Part shown: one piece after another, positions 21,155-30,046 of the stretch | How the letters are laid out: each line of letters begins with the position of its first letter | How positions within the stretch are numbered: the stretch's first letter is position 1 | Origin: CAWDNM01 sp964521195 | Lineage (GTDB): Bacteria > Actinomycetota > Coriobacteriia > Anaerosomatales > JAAXUF01 | Length of the DNA: 64,000 nucleotides | NCBI GenBank assembly: GCA_964521195.1 | Contig: CAZFRE010000002.1 | Span: forward strand, 582,944 to 646,943 | Reading direction: 5' to 3' | Program-made: the position numbers and the translations under genes | Notes under the pieces: generated by a model | Database searches by the model: none | Seen by the model: only the letters and a program-made list of their open reading frames with translations | What the model was told of the DNA's origin: nothing

Positions 21155-22306
21155 ATGGACCGGATGCTCACACGACTCGGGGCCGCCGCGCTGTGCGTCG
21201 CTGTGCTCTGTGCAGGTGGCATCGCCATCCCCGGTTCTCTCCGGGTGGACACGCCGGCGCCCTCGCTCGCGTTCGCCGCCGAGCCGACCTCGACGGTCGA
21301 GCCGACCGGCACCCCCACACCCACCTCCACTCCCACCCCGACCCCCACGGTGGTTCCCGCCATCACGGTCACCGCGGTCGGCGACCTGTGCTTCGACTCC
21401 TCGGTCAAGCGCCTCGTCGCGAGCAGGGGCCCCAAGGCGCCGTTCAGCTCGACGAAGAAGGTCCTTGCCGCAAGTGACGTCACGGTCGGCAATCTCGAGT
21501 GTGCCCTGTCGCGCGCCGGCAGCCCGGTGCCCGGCAAGACGTTCACGTTCCGGGGTTCGCCGGCGGCGATCAGGGGACTGAAGTGGGCGGGCTTCGACCT
21601 TCTCGCGCTCGGCAACAACCACGCCCGCGACTACGGTTCGGCGGCCCTGCGGGGGACGATCACGCATCTCGATCGCAACAGGATCGCCCACGCCGGGGCG
21701 GGCGCCACGAGCAAGTCGGCGTTCAAAGCGACCTACATCAAGCGTGACGGTGCCACGATCGCGTTCCTCTCGTACTCCCAGATCGGGCCCGCGTCGTTCA
21801 AGGCAGGGAAGCACCGCTCGGGGACCGCGTACACCACCAACCTCGCGACCGTCACCCGCGCGATCAAGCGTGCAAACAAGAAGGCCGACTACGTGATCGT
21901 GTCGTTTCACTGGGGCATCGAGCGGCGGCACACGCCCACCGCGACCCAGGTGAGGTTCGGGCGTGCGGCGGTGCGCGCCGGCGCGGACCTGGTGCTCAGC
22001 CACCACCCGCACGTGATCCAGGGCGTGGAGTTCTACAAGAAGGGGCTCATTGCGTACTCGCTCGGCAATTTCGTCTTCTCTCCGGGTAGTGCCGAAGGGC
22101 ACGACACGATGATCCTGTCGTGCACCATGGGTCGCAAAGGCGTGAGCAAGGTCCGGGCGCGCCCCGCGCACATCGATCCGTACGGTCGACCGGTGCTCGC
22201 CAAGGGCGCCACCCGCACGCGCATCCTCGGCAAGATCAAGTCGACATCGCGTGGCCGCGGCACGCACGTCTCGGTGAAGGACGGTGTGGCTCGGCTGAGC
22301 AGGTAG
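21155..22306 (+). CDS. CapA-family (poly-gamma-glutamate capsule type) metallophosphatase-like protein
   Basis: A 383-residue exported protein. A signal peptide or anchor (5-45) is followed by a Pro/Thr spacer (TPTPTSTPTPTPTVVP). The CapA fold then shows VTAVGDLCFD, VGNLECALS, LGNNHARDYG, VSFHWGIE and LSHHPHVIQG, the metallophosphatase-type metal-binding positions. CapA/PgsA proteins take part in poly-gamma-glutamate capsule formation, but many actinobacterial members have no known substrate and no pgsBC genes are here. AGGGGG precedes the ATG at 21155. Confidence 0.88.
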   Translation: MDRMLTRLGAAALCVAVLCAGGIAIPGSLRVDTPAPSLAFAAEPTSTVEPTGTPTPTSTPTPTPTVVPAITVTAVGDLCFDSSVKRLVASRGPKAPFSSTKKVLAASDVTVGNLECALSRAGSPVPGKTFTFRGSPAAIRGLKWAGFDLLALGNNHARDYGSAALRGTITHLDRNRIAHAGAGATSKSAFKATYIKRDGATIAFLSYSQIGPASFKAGKHRSGTAYTTNLATVTRAIKRANKKADYVIVSFHWGIERRHTPTATQVRFGRAAVRAGADLVLSHHPHVIQGVEFYKKGLIAYSLGNFVFSPGSAEGHDTMILSCTMGRKGVSKVRARPAHIDPYGRPVLAKGATRTRILGKIKSTSRGRGTHVSVKDGVARLSR

Positions 22307-22403
22307 CCGAGGCGCTCGACGTACCGAGCGGACTGGCGCACCTCGTCCGCATCCCGCACACTAGCGCGCGTGCACACAGCCGCCGAGAAGATGGGCGAGA
22401 ACC

Positions 22404-22766
22404 GTGATCAAGACCAAGTCAGCATTCGAGCCCGCCGCCAAGAGCGACGGCTACCGCATCATCGTCGTCAACCAGTGGCCGGACGGGCTACCGAAGGGCA
22501 AAGGCGCCGGCGCCGAATGGATGAAGTCGCTCGGACCGACCGAGAGCCTGCGCAAGTGGATGACAAAGAACCCGCGCAAGGTCGATACGTTCGTGGACAA
22601 GTACCTCGCCGAGCTTGGGAAGAACGACGCCGCCATCGCCAAGATCACCGCGATGCACAAGCGCTTCGGCAACGTGACCGTACTCTCGGTCCCCGCGTTC
22701 GACGATCACTGGCCGATCGCCTCGACGCTCACGCAGTTCCTCTCGGCGGTGTGCGAGCTGGACTGA
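22404..22766 (+). CDS. DUF488 family protein
   Basis: A 120-residue protein with the DUF488 pattern of RIIVVNQWPDGLPKGKG, ESLRKWMTKNPRKVDTFVDKY and FGNVTVLS. The family is widespread and the function is unknown. The GTG start at 22404 has only a weak ribosome-binding site. A strong terminator follows at 22796. Confidence 0.8.
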   Translation: MIKTKSAFEPAAKSDGYRIIVVNQWPDGLPKGKGAGAEWMKSLGPTESLRKWMTKNPRKVDTFVDKYLAELGKNDAAIAKITAMHKRFGNVTVLSVPAFDDHWPIASTLTQFLSAVCELD

Positions 22767-22795
22767 CGGCGTGCCGTCGCATCACACCGAACGCA

Positions 22796-22823
22796 CAAGG
22801 GCCGGCATCGCTGCCGGCCCTTG
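22796..22823. terminator. Bidirectional intrinsic terminator
   Basis: Twelve-bp arms (CAAGGGCCGGCA and its complement) with a 4-base loop separate the convergent DUF488 and membrane-protein genes. Confidence 0.75.
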
Positions 22824-22847
22824 TCTCGTGCGTATCGGGTGAGGCCG

Positions 22848-23417
22848 CTAGAACTGCGGTCCGTGCGTCGGAGCCACCGGCGCGAGCTCGCCACTCGTTG
22901 CGAGGCTGAGTTCGAGCGCTTCCTGGTCGCGGCGTGCCATCCAGAACAGCGTCGCGGCGGTCATCATCGGGCCGATGAGCGCGAGGGTGACGATGATCCA
23001 GACGCCGAGCTCGAACCCGGCGATGGCGCCCCAGATCACGGTCGCGAACGAGGCGAGCACGAGCAGGACGGCGACGGCACGCTCGTAGTACCAGCCGATC
23101 GCGAGCGTTGCGAGGATGGCTACGAGTGGGAAGAACGCGCCGAGCATCGCGAACGCGACGCCGGTCTCGCGGAACGTGTACAGACCCGCGAACGAGGCGA
23201 CCGCCCAGAACAGCCCGCCTGCGATCACGAACGCCCGGGCGAAGCCGCGCTCCAGCTGGATGCGCTCCTCGGCGTCGGCCTGGACGCGCGGGGTACGGTC
23301 GCGGCTCTCGTACACGTCATACGCCATGAGGCCGAACAGGACGGGAATCGCGATGGTCACCACGACCGCGCTGACAAGTCCGCCTATTACAAGTGCGGCC
23401 ACGAATACCAATGACAT
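22848..23417 (-). CDS. Five-span membrane protein, paralogue of the gene at 26150
   Basis: A 189-residue polytopic protein of unknown function. It shares with the 132-residue protein at 26150-26548 the core FARxFxxxGGxFWxVxxFAG, AIGWxYERxVAVLL and TVIWGxIxG. The first 55 residues, with one extra membrane span, are unique to this copy. GAGAGAG lies before the ATG. The two paralogues flank a two-component system on the same strand, and their upstream regions share a motif (see 23479-23542). Dependence on that system is a plausible inference. Confidence 0.75.
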   Translation of the reverse strand: MSLVFVAALVIGGLVSAVVVTIAIPVLFGLMAYDVYESRDRTPRVQADAEERIQLERGFARAFVIAGGLFWAVASFAGLYTFRETGVAFAMLGAFFPLVAILATLAIGWYYERAVAVLLVLASFATVIWGAIAGFELGVWIIVTLALIGPMMTAATLFWMARRDQEALELSLATSGELAPVAPTHGPQF

Positions 23418-23478
23418 CGCTCTCTCCTTCCGTGCGTTTTCGGTGCGGCCTGCGTGTCGCGCCGGTGTTGCCTACAAG

Positions 23479-23542
23479 GAGTATCGACGCCCGGGCGGCC
23501 GGAGCGGTTCGTGGTCGGTTTTCGTACTGTTAGGGTTGTGTG
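23479..23542 (-). promoter_or_regulatory. Candidate operator/promoter shared by the two paralogous membrane genes
   Basis: On the minus strand ACACAACCCTAAC is followed about 44 bases later by GATACTC. The same pair (ACACAACGCTAAC, then GATACTC at 33 bases) occurs at 26610-26661 upstream of the paralogue. The spacing differs by 11 bases, one helical turn. It could be a response-regulator site. Confidence 0.4.
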
Positions 23543-23560
23543 AACGGGCGGGGGCACGAC

Positions 23561-25321
23561 TCACGCGAGCGGCAGCTCGAATCGGAAGGTGGTGCCCGTC
23601 TCGGCCGACGATTCCACGCGGATCGCCGAGTCGTGCGCCTCGACGATCTCCTTCGCGATCGCGAGTCCCAGCCCTGCGCCCTTGCTCGCACGAGACTCGT
23701 CCGCGCGGTAGAAGCGGTCGAAGACGTGCGCGATCTGCTCGGCGGGGATGCCGCTGCCCTCGTCAGCGACCTCCAGGACGGCGACGCGTTCCCCCCGGCG
23801 ATGTGCGCGCAGATGCACGGTCGAGCCGCTCGGAGCATGCTTGATGGCGTTGTCCACGAAGCCGAGAAGGACCTGCACGATGCGGTCGCGATCCGCGTCC
23901 ACCGTGAGATCGGCGTCGGGCAGCTCGGCGGCCAGTGTGACGCCGGCGCGCTCCGCGAGAGGGCGGAGCACGTCGACGACATCGCCGAACATCGCCGCCG
24001 CGGAGTGCGGCTCGCGGGTCAGGTTGAAGCTGCCCGCCTCGAGCTGCGCGAGCGTGAGCAGATCGGCGACGAGCCGCCCGAGCCGGTCGACCTCGAGCTG
24101 CATGGTGCGCAGGAAGTCGTCTCGCACGTCGGCGTCGTCCTTCGCGCCGTCGTTGAGCAGCTCGAGCATGCCTTTGAGCGCGGCGATCGGCGTGCGCATC
24201 TCGTGGCTCGCATCGGCGACGAAGCGGCGCTGAGCCTCCTCGATGCGGCGCTGCTCGGTGACGTCGGCGATGAGCAGCACGGCGCCCGCGACAGCGCCGG
24301 CCTCGTCGAGCAGCGGCGTGCAGTGCAAGAGCACGGTCGTCTCGCCAAGCCGCGTGGTCGCCGAGACCGCTCCGCCGAGCAACCCGGCGCCGATCACGTC
24401 GAGAACGGCGGGGTCGCCGGTGAGCGCGCGGGCCGGCACGCGGCCGAGCTCGGTGGCCGGGATGTCGAGCAACCGTATCGCCTCGGGGTTGATGACGCGT
24501 ACCGTGCCGGCGGCGTCGAACGCGATCACGCCCTCGGCCATCGACTCGACGACGACGGCGATCTCGCGCTCGCGCTCCTGCAGCGCCGAGAAGGCCTCGC
24601 CGAGCTTCGCGGCCATGCGGTTGTACGACTCGGCGAGGTCGTTGATCTCGTCTGGGACGAAGCCGGTGGGGAGGCGCTGCTCGAAGTCGCCGCCGGCGAT
24701 CGCCGCCGCCGCGCGCGACATCCGGCGGACCCGCCGCCCGATGAACTCGGAGAACGCGAAGCCGAGCAGCCCGGCGACGGTGAGCGACACCCAGAAGGTG
24801 ATCCACAGCCGCTCGCGCACCGAGTCCAGGATCGCGAGCGAGCCGGCGACCGGCTCGGCGATCACCACGACGCCGGAGCGGCCCGAGGGTTCGTCTCCGA
24901 TGGCCTTGGACCCGATGGCAAGGGCACCCGCTCTGATGTCGTACGTGGCGTAGGGAGGCGTGCCCGCAAGCGCCTCGTCGCGGGCGGTCGCGAGCTCACC
25001 TTCGGCCGGCGAGACGTCTGCCGAGGAGGCGACGAGGTTGCCCTGCGCGTCGTAGACCCAGATGCTCCCACCGTAGATCGAACGGTACTCGTCCATGCTC
25101 GAGCGGATGGAGGCGAGACTCCCGGCGGTGGGCGGGAAGTCCGGCTCGAGCCGTGCCGAGATCGCGGTCGCGTTGCGCATCAGTGACATGCGGCCCATCT
25201 CGGTGAGTGTGCGCTTCAGCCCCGTGGACAGCGAGCCGGAGAGGATGAGGATCGCCACGACGATGACGACGACGAACAACTCGGTCTGCCACAACCGCAC
25301 CGACGTGCGCGGGCGGGCCAT
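23561..25321 (-). CDS. Sensor histidine kinase (PhoR/WalK-like)
   Basis: A 586-residue membrane kinase. The order is: membrane span (14-30), extracellular sensor of about 140 residues, second span (172-190), HAMP linker (191-245), PAS domain (255-360), dimerisation domain with the phosphorylated H373 in ASHEMRTP, then HATPase with the N, G1 (DEGSGIP), F and G2 (GAGLGLAI) boxes. The start is ATG at 25321, seven bases after the response-regulator stop. The HAMP-plus-PAS layout is that of phosphate or cell-wall sensors, but the stimulus is unknown. Confidence 0.93.
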   Translation of the reverse strand: MARPRTSVRLWQTELFVVVIVVAILILSGSLSTGLKRTLTEMGRMSLMRNATAISARLEPDFPPTAGSLASIRSSMDEYRSIYGGSIWVYDAQGNLVASSADVSPAEGELATARDEALAGTPPYATYDIRAGALAIGSKAIGDEPSGRSGVVVIAEPVAGSLAILDSVRERLWITFWVSLTVAGLLGFAFSEFIGRRVRRMSRAAAAIAGGDFEQRLPTGFVPDEINDLAESYNRMAAKLGEAFSALQEREREIAVVVESMAEGVIAFDAAGTVRVINPEAIRLLDIPATELGRVPARALTGDPAVLDVIGAGLLGGAVSATTRLGETTVLLHCTPLLDEAGAVAGAVLLIADVTEQRRIEEAQRRFVADASHEMRTPIAALKGMLELLNDGAKDDADVRDDFLRTMQLEVDRLGRLVADLLTLAQLEAGSFNLTREPHSAAAMFGDVVDVLRPLAERAGVTLAAELPDADLTVDADRDRIVQVLLGFVDNAIKHAPSGSTVHLRAHRRGERVAVLEVADEGSGIPAEQIAHVFDRFYRADESRASKGAGLGLAIAKEIVEAHDSAIRVESSAETGTTFRFELPLA

Positions 25322-25328
25322 CGCGAAC

Positions 25329-26015
25329 TCACGCCTCTCTCAGGCGGTAGCCGAATCCGCGAACCGTGAGGATGTAGGCCGGGTTCTTGGGATCGGGCTC
25401 GATCTTCTCCCGGATGTTGTGGATGTGCACGTCGATGGCGCGCTCGTCGCCCACGGGCGACTCGTCCCACAGCGCGGTGAGGATCGCCTGGCGCGAGTAC
25501 GCCGTACCTGGATGGCGGGCCATGTGCAGCAGGATGCCGTACTCGCTGCTCGTGAGGTGCACGGGGGTCTCGGCGACCCTGACCTGGCGCGAGCGGGTGT
25601 CGATTTCGAGGTCGCCCACCTGGATGCAGGCCTTCTCGTCGGGCGTGCTGCCCACGCGGCGCAGGATCGCCCTGACGCGGCTGACGAGTTCGCGCGGCGA
25701 GAACGGCTTGGTGACGTAGTCATCGGCACCGAACTCCAGGCCCAGGATGCGGTCGACCTCGTCGCCTCTGGCCGAGAGCATGATGATGGGCACGTCTGAG
25801 GCGGTGCGCAGGTCGCGGGCGATGTCGAGACCGGACTTGCCGGGAAGCATCACGTCGAGGATCACGAGGTCGGGGTTGACCTGCGGGAACAGGAACTCCG
25901 CGCCGGCAGCGTCGCCCGCGGTGTGTACCTCGTAGCCGGCCTGGGCAAGTGCGTACTCGACGACCTTGAGTATCGACTCCTCGTCGTCGACGGCGAGAAT
26001 GCGCTGGACGGTCAT
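25329..26015 (-). CDS. OmpR/PhoB-family response regulator
   Basis: A 228-residue regulator with a receiver domain (acidic pair D10-D11, phosphorylated D54 in VILDVMLPG, conserved lysine in VTKPFS) and a C-terminal winged helix (TSSEYGILLHMA, RAIDVHIHNIREKIEPDP, VRGFGYR). It is partner to the kinase that follows directly. GGGGGG lies just upstream of ATG 26015. Likely targets include the flanking paralogous genes, given their shared upstream motif; this is inference. Confidence 0.94.
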   Translation of the reverse strand: MTVQRILAVDDEESILKVVEYALAQAGYEVHTAGDAAGAEFLFPQVNPDLVILDVMLPGKSGLDIARDLRTASDVPIIMLSARGDEVDRILGLEFGADDYVTKPFSPRELVSRVRAILRRVGSTPDEKACIQVGDLEIDTRSRQVRVAETPVHLTSSEYGILLHMARHPGTAYSRQAILTALWDESPVGDERAIDVHIHNIREKIEPDPKNPAYILTVRGFGYRLREA

Positions 26016-26087
26016 GTGCCCCCCATGCCGGATGCCGGTGCCATTGAGACGAGGATACCCGTAACGCCGCCACCTGCCGAGACACGA

Positions 26088-26116
26088 CGAGAGGCCGGCG
26101 GCGGGCCGGCCTCTCG
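26088..26116 (-). terminator. Intrinsic terminator
   Basis: Twelve-bp arms (CGAGAGGCCGGC and complement) with a 5-base loop lie just past the stop of the gene at 26150-26548, read on the minus strand. Confidence 0.65.
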
Positions 26117-26149
26117 GAAGACGCTGCGGGCGTGACGGTCCGTCGGTGG

Positions 26150-26548
26150 CTACTCCGTGACCGGACCGGACTTGTGCGACTCGGCCTGGCTGCCGGCGAG
26201 GTAGAACAGCACGGCGGACACGACGGTGGGTGCGACGAAGAAGATGAGCATGATCGCCCAGACCGTCGACTCCCATCCCATGATGACGCCCCACACGATG
26301 GTGCCGATGGCCCCGATGGCGAGCAGTACCGCGACGAGCCGCTCGTAGAACCAGCCGATGGCAAGGACCGCGATCGTGAAGACGAGCGGGTAGATCGCGA
26401 CGCCGAACGCGCCGACCACATCCTTGCCGCCGTAGACGTAGGGTCCCGCGAAGGCCGTGACGATCCAGAAGATGCCGCCGAGGACCGTGAAGCCGCGTGC
26501 GAACATCCGCTCGGTGTTCTCGCGTTCCGGAGTGGTGTCAGTGTTCAT
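26150..26548 (-). CDS. Four-span membrane protein, paralogue of the gene at 22848
   Basis: A 132-residue protein with four hydrophobic spans after a charged N-terminus (MNTDTTPERENTERM). The shared core with the 189-residue paralogue includes FxVLGGIFWIVTAFAG, AIGWFYERLVAVLLA and IVWGVIMGWE. It lies upstream of the response-regulator gene on the same strand, separated by the 26088 terminator. AGGGGAA lies before the ATG. Confidence 0.75.
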   Translation of the reverse strand: MNTDTTPERENTERMFARGFTVLGGIFWIVTAFAGPYVYGGKDVVGAFGVAIYPLVFTIAVLAIGWFYERLVAVLLAIGAIGTIVWGVIMGWESTVWAIMLIFFVAPTVVSAVLFYLAGSQAESHKSGPVTE

Positions 26549-26609
26549 CGTGTTCCCCTCGTTTCCTGTCCGGTTGGCCGCCAGGCGGGCCGCCGTGTGT
26601 CACTGAGAC

Positions 26610-26661
26610 GAGTATCCCCAGTTGGTGTTTGGTCCTGGTGGGTGTGCCGTTAGCGTTGTGT
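26610..26661 (-). promoter_or_regulatory. Second copy of the shared upstream motif
   Basis: On the minus strand ACACAACGCTAAC is followed 33 bases later by GATACTC, matching the motif before the paralogous gene (23479-23542). Confidence 0.4.
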
Positions 26662-26763
26662 TAGGACTCGGGCAGCTCGCGCCGTTCGCGTCCGGCGTGT
26701 GCTCTGGTACGCTCGTCGGTGAGGTGGTTTCTGAGAACCCGCCCGCAGAGGAGGGGACGCTTG

Positions 26764-27627
26764 ATGGACATCGGCAGTTCGCGAACGCGTACGCTCGCCG
26801 TCATCACCGACAGTACCGCCGACATCTCACCGGCCATCGCCGAGGAGCACGGCATCACCGTGGTCCCGCTGACGGTCACGTTCGAGGATGCGACCTTCCC
26901 GGACGGGCAGCTCACGCAGCAGCAGTTCTTCGACCGGATGCGGTCGAGCGCATCGCTGCCCACGACCTCGCAGCCGCCGATCGGCATCTTCACCGAGGCG
27001 TACGAGCGCGCGCTCGAAGTCGCCGACCACGTGATTTCCGTCCACATCTCCGAGCGGCTTTCCGGGACCATCAGCTCGGCCCGTCAGGCCGCCGAGCAGT
27101 TCCCGGGTCGCGTGCACGTCTTCGACTCTCACAACCTGTCGTGGGGACTGGGCTGGCAGGTGCTCGAGGCAGCCCAGGCCGCGGCCGACGGGCTCGGCCC
27201 GGACGCGGCGCTCATCAGGCTCGCGCGACTGCGCGATCGCGTGCGGCTCATCGTGGGCCTCGACTCGCTCGACAATCTCGCGCGCGGCGGCCGTATCGGC
27301 AGGGTGGGCGCGTTTCTCGGTGCGATGCTGAATCTCAAGGTCACGCTCACCGTCGACCCGAACGGCGAGTTCGTGCCGCTCGAACGCAATCGTGGTGAGA
27401 AGGCCGCACTGCGCCACACGATGGACTGGGTGACCCAGCAGATGGGGTCGGCGACGAGCGGCAGGTTCGCGATCGGGCATGCGCTGTCGCTCGAGCGTGC
27501 GCAGGCCCTCGCGGAGGAGATCCGCTCGCGCTACGAAGCCACGGAGCTCGTCATCTACGAAGCCGGCTCCGTGATCTCGACGCACACCGGAACGGGTTGG
27601 GGAGTGGCGCTCGTCCCGGGCGAGTGA
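26764..27627 (+). CDS. DegV family fatty-acid-binding protein
   Basis: A 287-residue DegV (EDD-fold) protein with LAVITDSTADISPAIAEEHG at the N-terminus, LPTTSQPPIG, HISERLSGTISSARQAAE, a characteristic DSLDNLARGGRIGRVGAFLG, and a final GSVISTHTGTGWGVAL. DegV/FakB proteins carry a fatty acid for presentation to an acyl kinase such as FakA; no fakA gene is here. GAGGGGAC lies before ATG 26764. It is the first of three DegV genes in the window (also 32409 and 33260). Confidence 0.92.
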   Translation: MDIGSSRTRTLAVITDSTADISPAIAEEHGITVVPLTVTFEDATFPDGQLTQQQFFDRMRSSASLPTTSQPPIGIFTEAYERALEVADHVISVHISERLSGTISSARQAAEQFPGRVHVFDSHNLSWGLGWQVLEAAQAAADGLGPDAALIRLARLRDRVRLIVGLDSLDNLARGGRIGRVGAFLGAMLNLKVTLTVDPNGEFVPLERNRGEKAALRHTMDWVTQQMGSATSGRFAIGHALSLERAQALAEEIRSRYEATELVIYEAGSVISTHTGTGWGVALVPGE

Positions 27628-27713
27628 GCGAGGCCACTGCAGCGCACCGCAGGGCGGGGTACACTTGCCGCAGGGGCGGCGCGGCTGCCCGACGTGAGTG
27701 AACGAGGGGAACG

Positions 27714-28403
27714 ATGACGCAGGACCTCGGGACCGAAGACGGGATCGTCGAGGCCGATGAGAGCCTCGAAGAACCCGCCGCGGAAGACGAAGAGGAAGAG
27801 CGCTCCGGCCGCCGGTCTGTGATCTGGCCGTTGATCGCCCTGATCATCCTCATCCTGCTCCTGTTCTGGTGCCTCTGGGGCTATTGGGGTTCTCGGAAGG
27901 GCGCTGTCGTCGGCATCAAGAAGAGCGTGACCGCGGTGACCACCGGCCAGTACGGCGTCACCGAACCGCCCGCGACTGACTTCGAGGTCGACGAGGGACC
28001 GGTGGTCCCCGATGTCATCGGCATGCAGCGCGGTGCTGCGATCGCGGCGATCCAGGCTGCCGGGTACGTGGCATCCGTCACCGACGTGTACGGCACGTCG
28101 CATCCCGCCAACAGCGTCTTCCAGCAGCGTCCGAGCGGGGGCTCGCGCCTCGACGAGGGTGGCACCGTGGGCATGCTCGTCCAGCAGCGCGCGAAGCCCA
28201 CCGTGACCGTTCCCGACCTCTACGGGCTCACGCAAGCCGAGGCGGAGCGCAGGATCCGCGCACTCGGACTGGACGTGACGCTGAGCTACGCTCCCACGAC
28301 GGGCACGCGCAAGGCCGGGCGCACCTACAGCCAGTGGCCGCGCGCCGGTGATCGGGTGCCGGCCGATGGCGACGTGCAGATCCAGATCACGATCGAGCCG
28401 TAA
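27714..28403 (+). CDS. Membrane-anchored protein with two PASTA domains
   Basis: A 229-residue protein. The N-terminus is acidic, followed by one membrane helix (about 36-57). Two PASTA domains follow outside: VVPDVIGMQRGAAIAAIQAAG (first part) and TVPDLYGLTQAEAERRIRAL. PASTA domains bind peptidoglycan fragments and are usually attached to Ser/Thr kinases or penicillin-binding proteins; neither is fused here. GAGGGGAA lies six bases before the ATG. Confidence 0.85.
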   Translation: MTQDLGTEDGIVEADESLEEPAAEDEEEERSGRRSVIWPLIALIILILLLFWCLWGYWGSRKGAVVGIKKSVTAVTTGQYGVTEPPATDFEVDEGPVVPDVIGMQRGAAIAAIQAAGYVASVTDVYGTSHPANSVFQQRPSGGSRLDEGGTVGMLVQQRAKPTVTVPDLYGLTQAEAERRIRALGLDVTLSYAPTTGTRKAGRTYSQWPRAGDRVPADGDVQIQITIEP

Positions 28404-28478
28404 CGACCGGCGCCCGCGCATGTTCGTGTTCGGGTTCGCGTCAGACCCCCGCGCTACGGTGCGGTGGGAGGCGATGGC

Positions 28479-29063
28479 ATGAGTGCTGAGCACGACATCA
28501 CACGGGCACTGCAGGTGCTCGAGCGCGCGCTCGGGTCGAGTAGTCGCGTGACGCGACGACGGGCCATCTGCATGCTCGCGCATGTCGATTGCGCGAACCG
28601 CGTCCGCTGGCTCGAACAGGGGCTTTCAGATCGCGACGAGTCCGTCTCGGCATGCGCGCTGGCGGTCCTCGCCTGGATCGCCGAGCCGGGCGAGGCACCG
28701 TGGCCGCAGCGCGAGGACCCGCGGTTCGACCGCGTCGCCGTCGCCGGGTTCCGGTCGCCGGCTGGTGCGGACGACCCGCTCTTCGACCTCGAGTCCGGTT
28801 CGCGGTGGGCGTGGGAGTATGTCGTCGAGGTCTGGCGCGACGATGGGCTGCTCGTGGGCTCGTTCTGCGTCGGGACGTGCGTGGAAGACGACGTCCACGC
28901 TCGGCGCATCGCACTCGGCCAGGCGGTCCTGGCCAGCGCCACGGGAAACGGCGACGCGTTTGACGCGGGGACCGCTGCGACGTTCATCGTGGCCAAGCGG
29001 TCGGTCCCTGCACGGCGACGGGAGCCCGGCGACCGGCGCGATCGTTCGCGAGGCGCGGGGTAG
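28479..29063 (+). CDS. Protein of unknown function with HEAT-like N-terminus
   Basis: A 194-residue soluble protein. The first 75 residues are helical and resemble a short HEAT-type repeat (RRRAICMLAHVDCANRVRWL, then DRDESVSACALAVLAWIAE). The middle is a mixed alpha/beta region (WAWEYVVEVWRDDGLLVGSF) and the tail is strongly basic. I do not recognise a family. ATG 28479 has GGGAGG eight bases upstream and is preferred over the GTG at 28464. Confidence 0.6.
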   Translation: MSAEHDITRALQVLERALGSSSRVTRRRAICMLAHVDCANRVRWLEQGLSDRDESVSACALAVLAWIAEPGEAPWPQREDPRFDRVAVAGFRSPAGADDPLFDLESGSRWAWEYVVEVWRDDGLLVGSFCVGTCVEDDVHARRIALGQAVLASATGNGDAFDAGTAATFIVAKRSVPARRREPGDRRDRSRGAG

Positions 29064-29137
29064 GATGCGGGATTTCCGCGAACCCTCACGAGGTCGAAAC
29101 CTCACGGCAACAGACGCGCGGTACAACGGATGCAGGT

Positions 29138-29168
29138 GCCCGCCGGTGTCCATCCCACACCGGCGGGC
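29138..29168 (+). other. Strong hairpin in a 149-base leader
   Basis: Arms GCCCGCCGGTGT and ACACCGGCGGGC (12 bp, loop 7) lie 45 bases before the HAD gene. With the preceding GC-rich segment (29064-29135, containing GAGGTCGAAACCTC) this could be a structured leader or a terminator of the upstream gene. I cannot assign a riboswitch class. Confidence 0.4.
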
Positions 29169-29212
29169 TCACCACTTCGACGGCACCGGCGATACGAAGG
29201 AGGGAGGCGCGC

Positions 29213-29998
29213 GTGGTTCCCGATCAGGTCCGCGCGGTGCTCATCGATCTGCAGGGCACGCTTCTCACCCCGGGGGGCGTCGCGTACCGGCGCGCGGGTG
29301 AGGCGTACGCCTCCCTGCAGGCGCGCGGGCTCGACCTGCGGGTGGTAACCAACGTCGACTCGGTGCCCACCGCCACGCTCGTGCGCCGCCTCGCGGCAGC
29401 CGGTGTCCCGGTGCGAGGCGACGACGTGTTCTCGCCCGTGTCGGCGGCGTGCCGGTTCTTCGAGCGGCACGGCCGGCCACGGTGCTACCTGCTCGTACCG
29501 GACGCCATAGAGCCGGAGTTCGCCACCTTTCGCGCCAACGGCGGGAGGGTGGACTACGTCGTCGTCGGCGACTGCCGGGAAGGCTTCACGTACGACCGGC
29601 TCAACGAGGCCCTCCGCCATCTGCGCACCGGTGCGCAGCTCGTAGCGTTGCAGAAGGGGAGGCGCTATGAGGGCGAGGACGGCCCGGTGCTCGACACGGG
29701 CGCGTTCGTCTCGGCGCTGGAGTATGGCGCGAACACGCAGGCCTACGTGGTCGGCAAGCCCTCGACCGAGCTGCTGCGCATGGCGATCGAGGACGTCGGC
29801 TGCGACCCGTACGAGGCGGTGGTGGTGGGCGACAGCGTAGGCAACGACATCGCGGGCGCGCACTCCGCCGGGGCGCGTTCGGTGCTGGTGCGTACGGGCT
29901 CGTACTCGCTCGCAGAGCTCGAGCGCTCGGAGCTCAAGCCCGATCTCGTCATCGATTCCGTAGCCGACCTGCCCGACGCGCTCGATCAGCTGCGCTAG
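29213..29998 (+). CDS. HAD-superfamily phosphatase, type IIA
   Basis: A 261-residue HAD protein. Motif I is DLQGTLL in place of the usual DxDGT: the nucleophile Asp is present but the second acidic residue is Gln. Motif II is VVTNVDS, motif III has K in VVGKPS, and motif IV is GDSVGNDIAGA. The C2 cap and overall order match the NagD/HDHD2 group of sugar or nucleotide phosphatases. The substrate is unknown, and the Gln may alter chemistry or metal binding. GTG 29213 follows GGAGGGAGG. Confidence 0.82.
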   Translation: MVPDQVRAVLIDLQGTLLTPGGVAYRRAGEAYASLQARGLDLRVVTNVDSVPTATLVRRLAAAGVPVRGDDVFSPVSAACRFFERHGRPRCYLLVPDAIEPEFATFRANGGRVDYVVVGDCREGFTYDRLNEALRHLRTGAQLVALQKGRRYEGEDGPVLDTGAFVSALEYGANTQAYVVGKPSTELLRMAIEDVGCDPYEAVVVGDSVGNDIAGAHSAGARSVLVRTGSYSLAELERSELKPDLVIDSVADLPDALDQLR

Positions 29999-30046
29999 CA
30001 GCCGGCAAGCCTGCAGCGGCTGCCTGGCCCGCCACGCATGGTGGCG

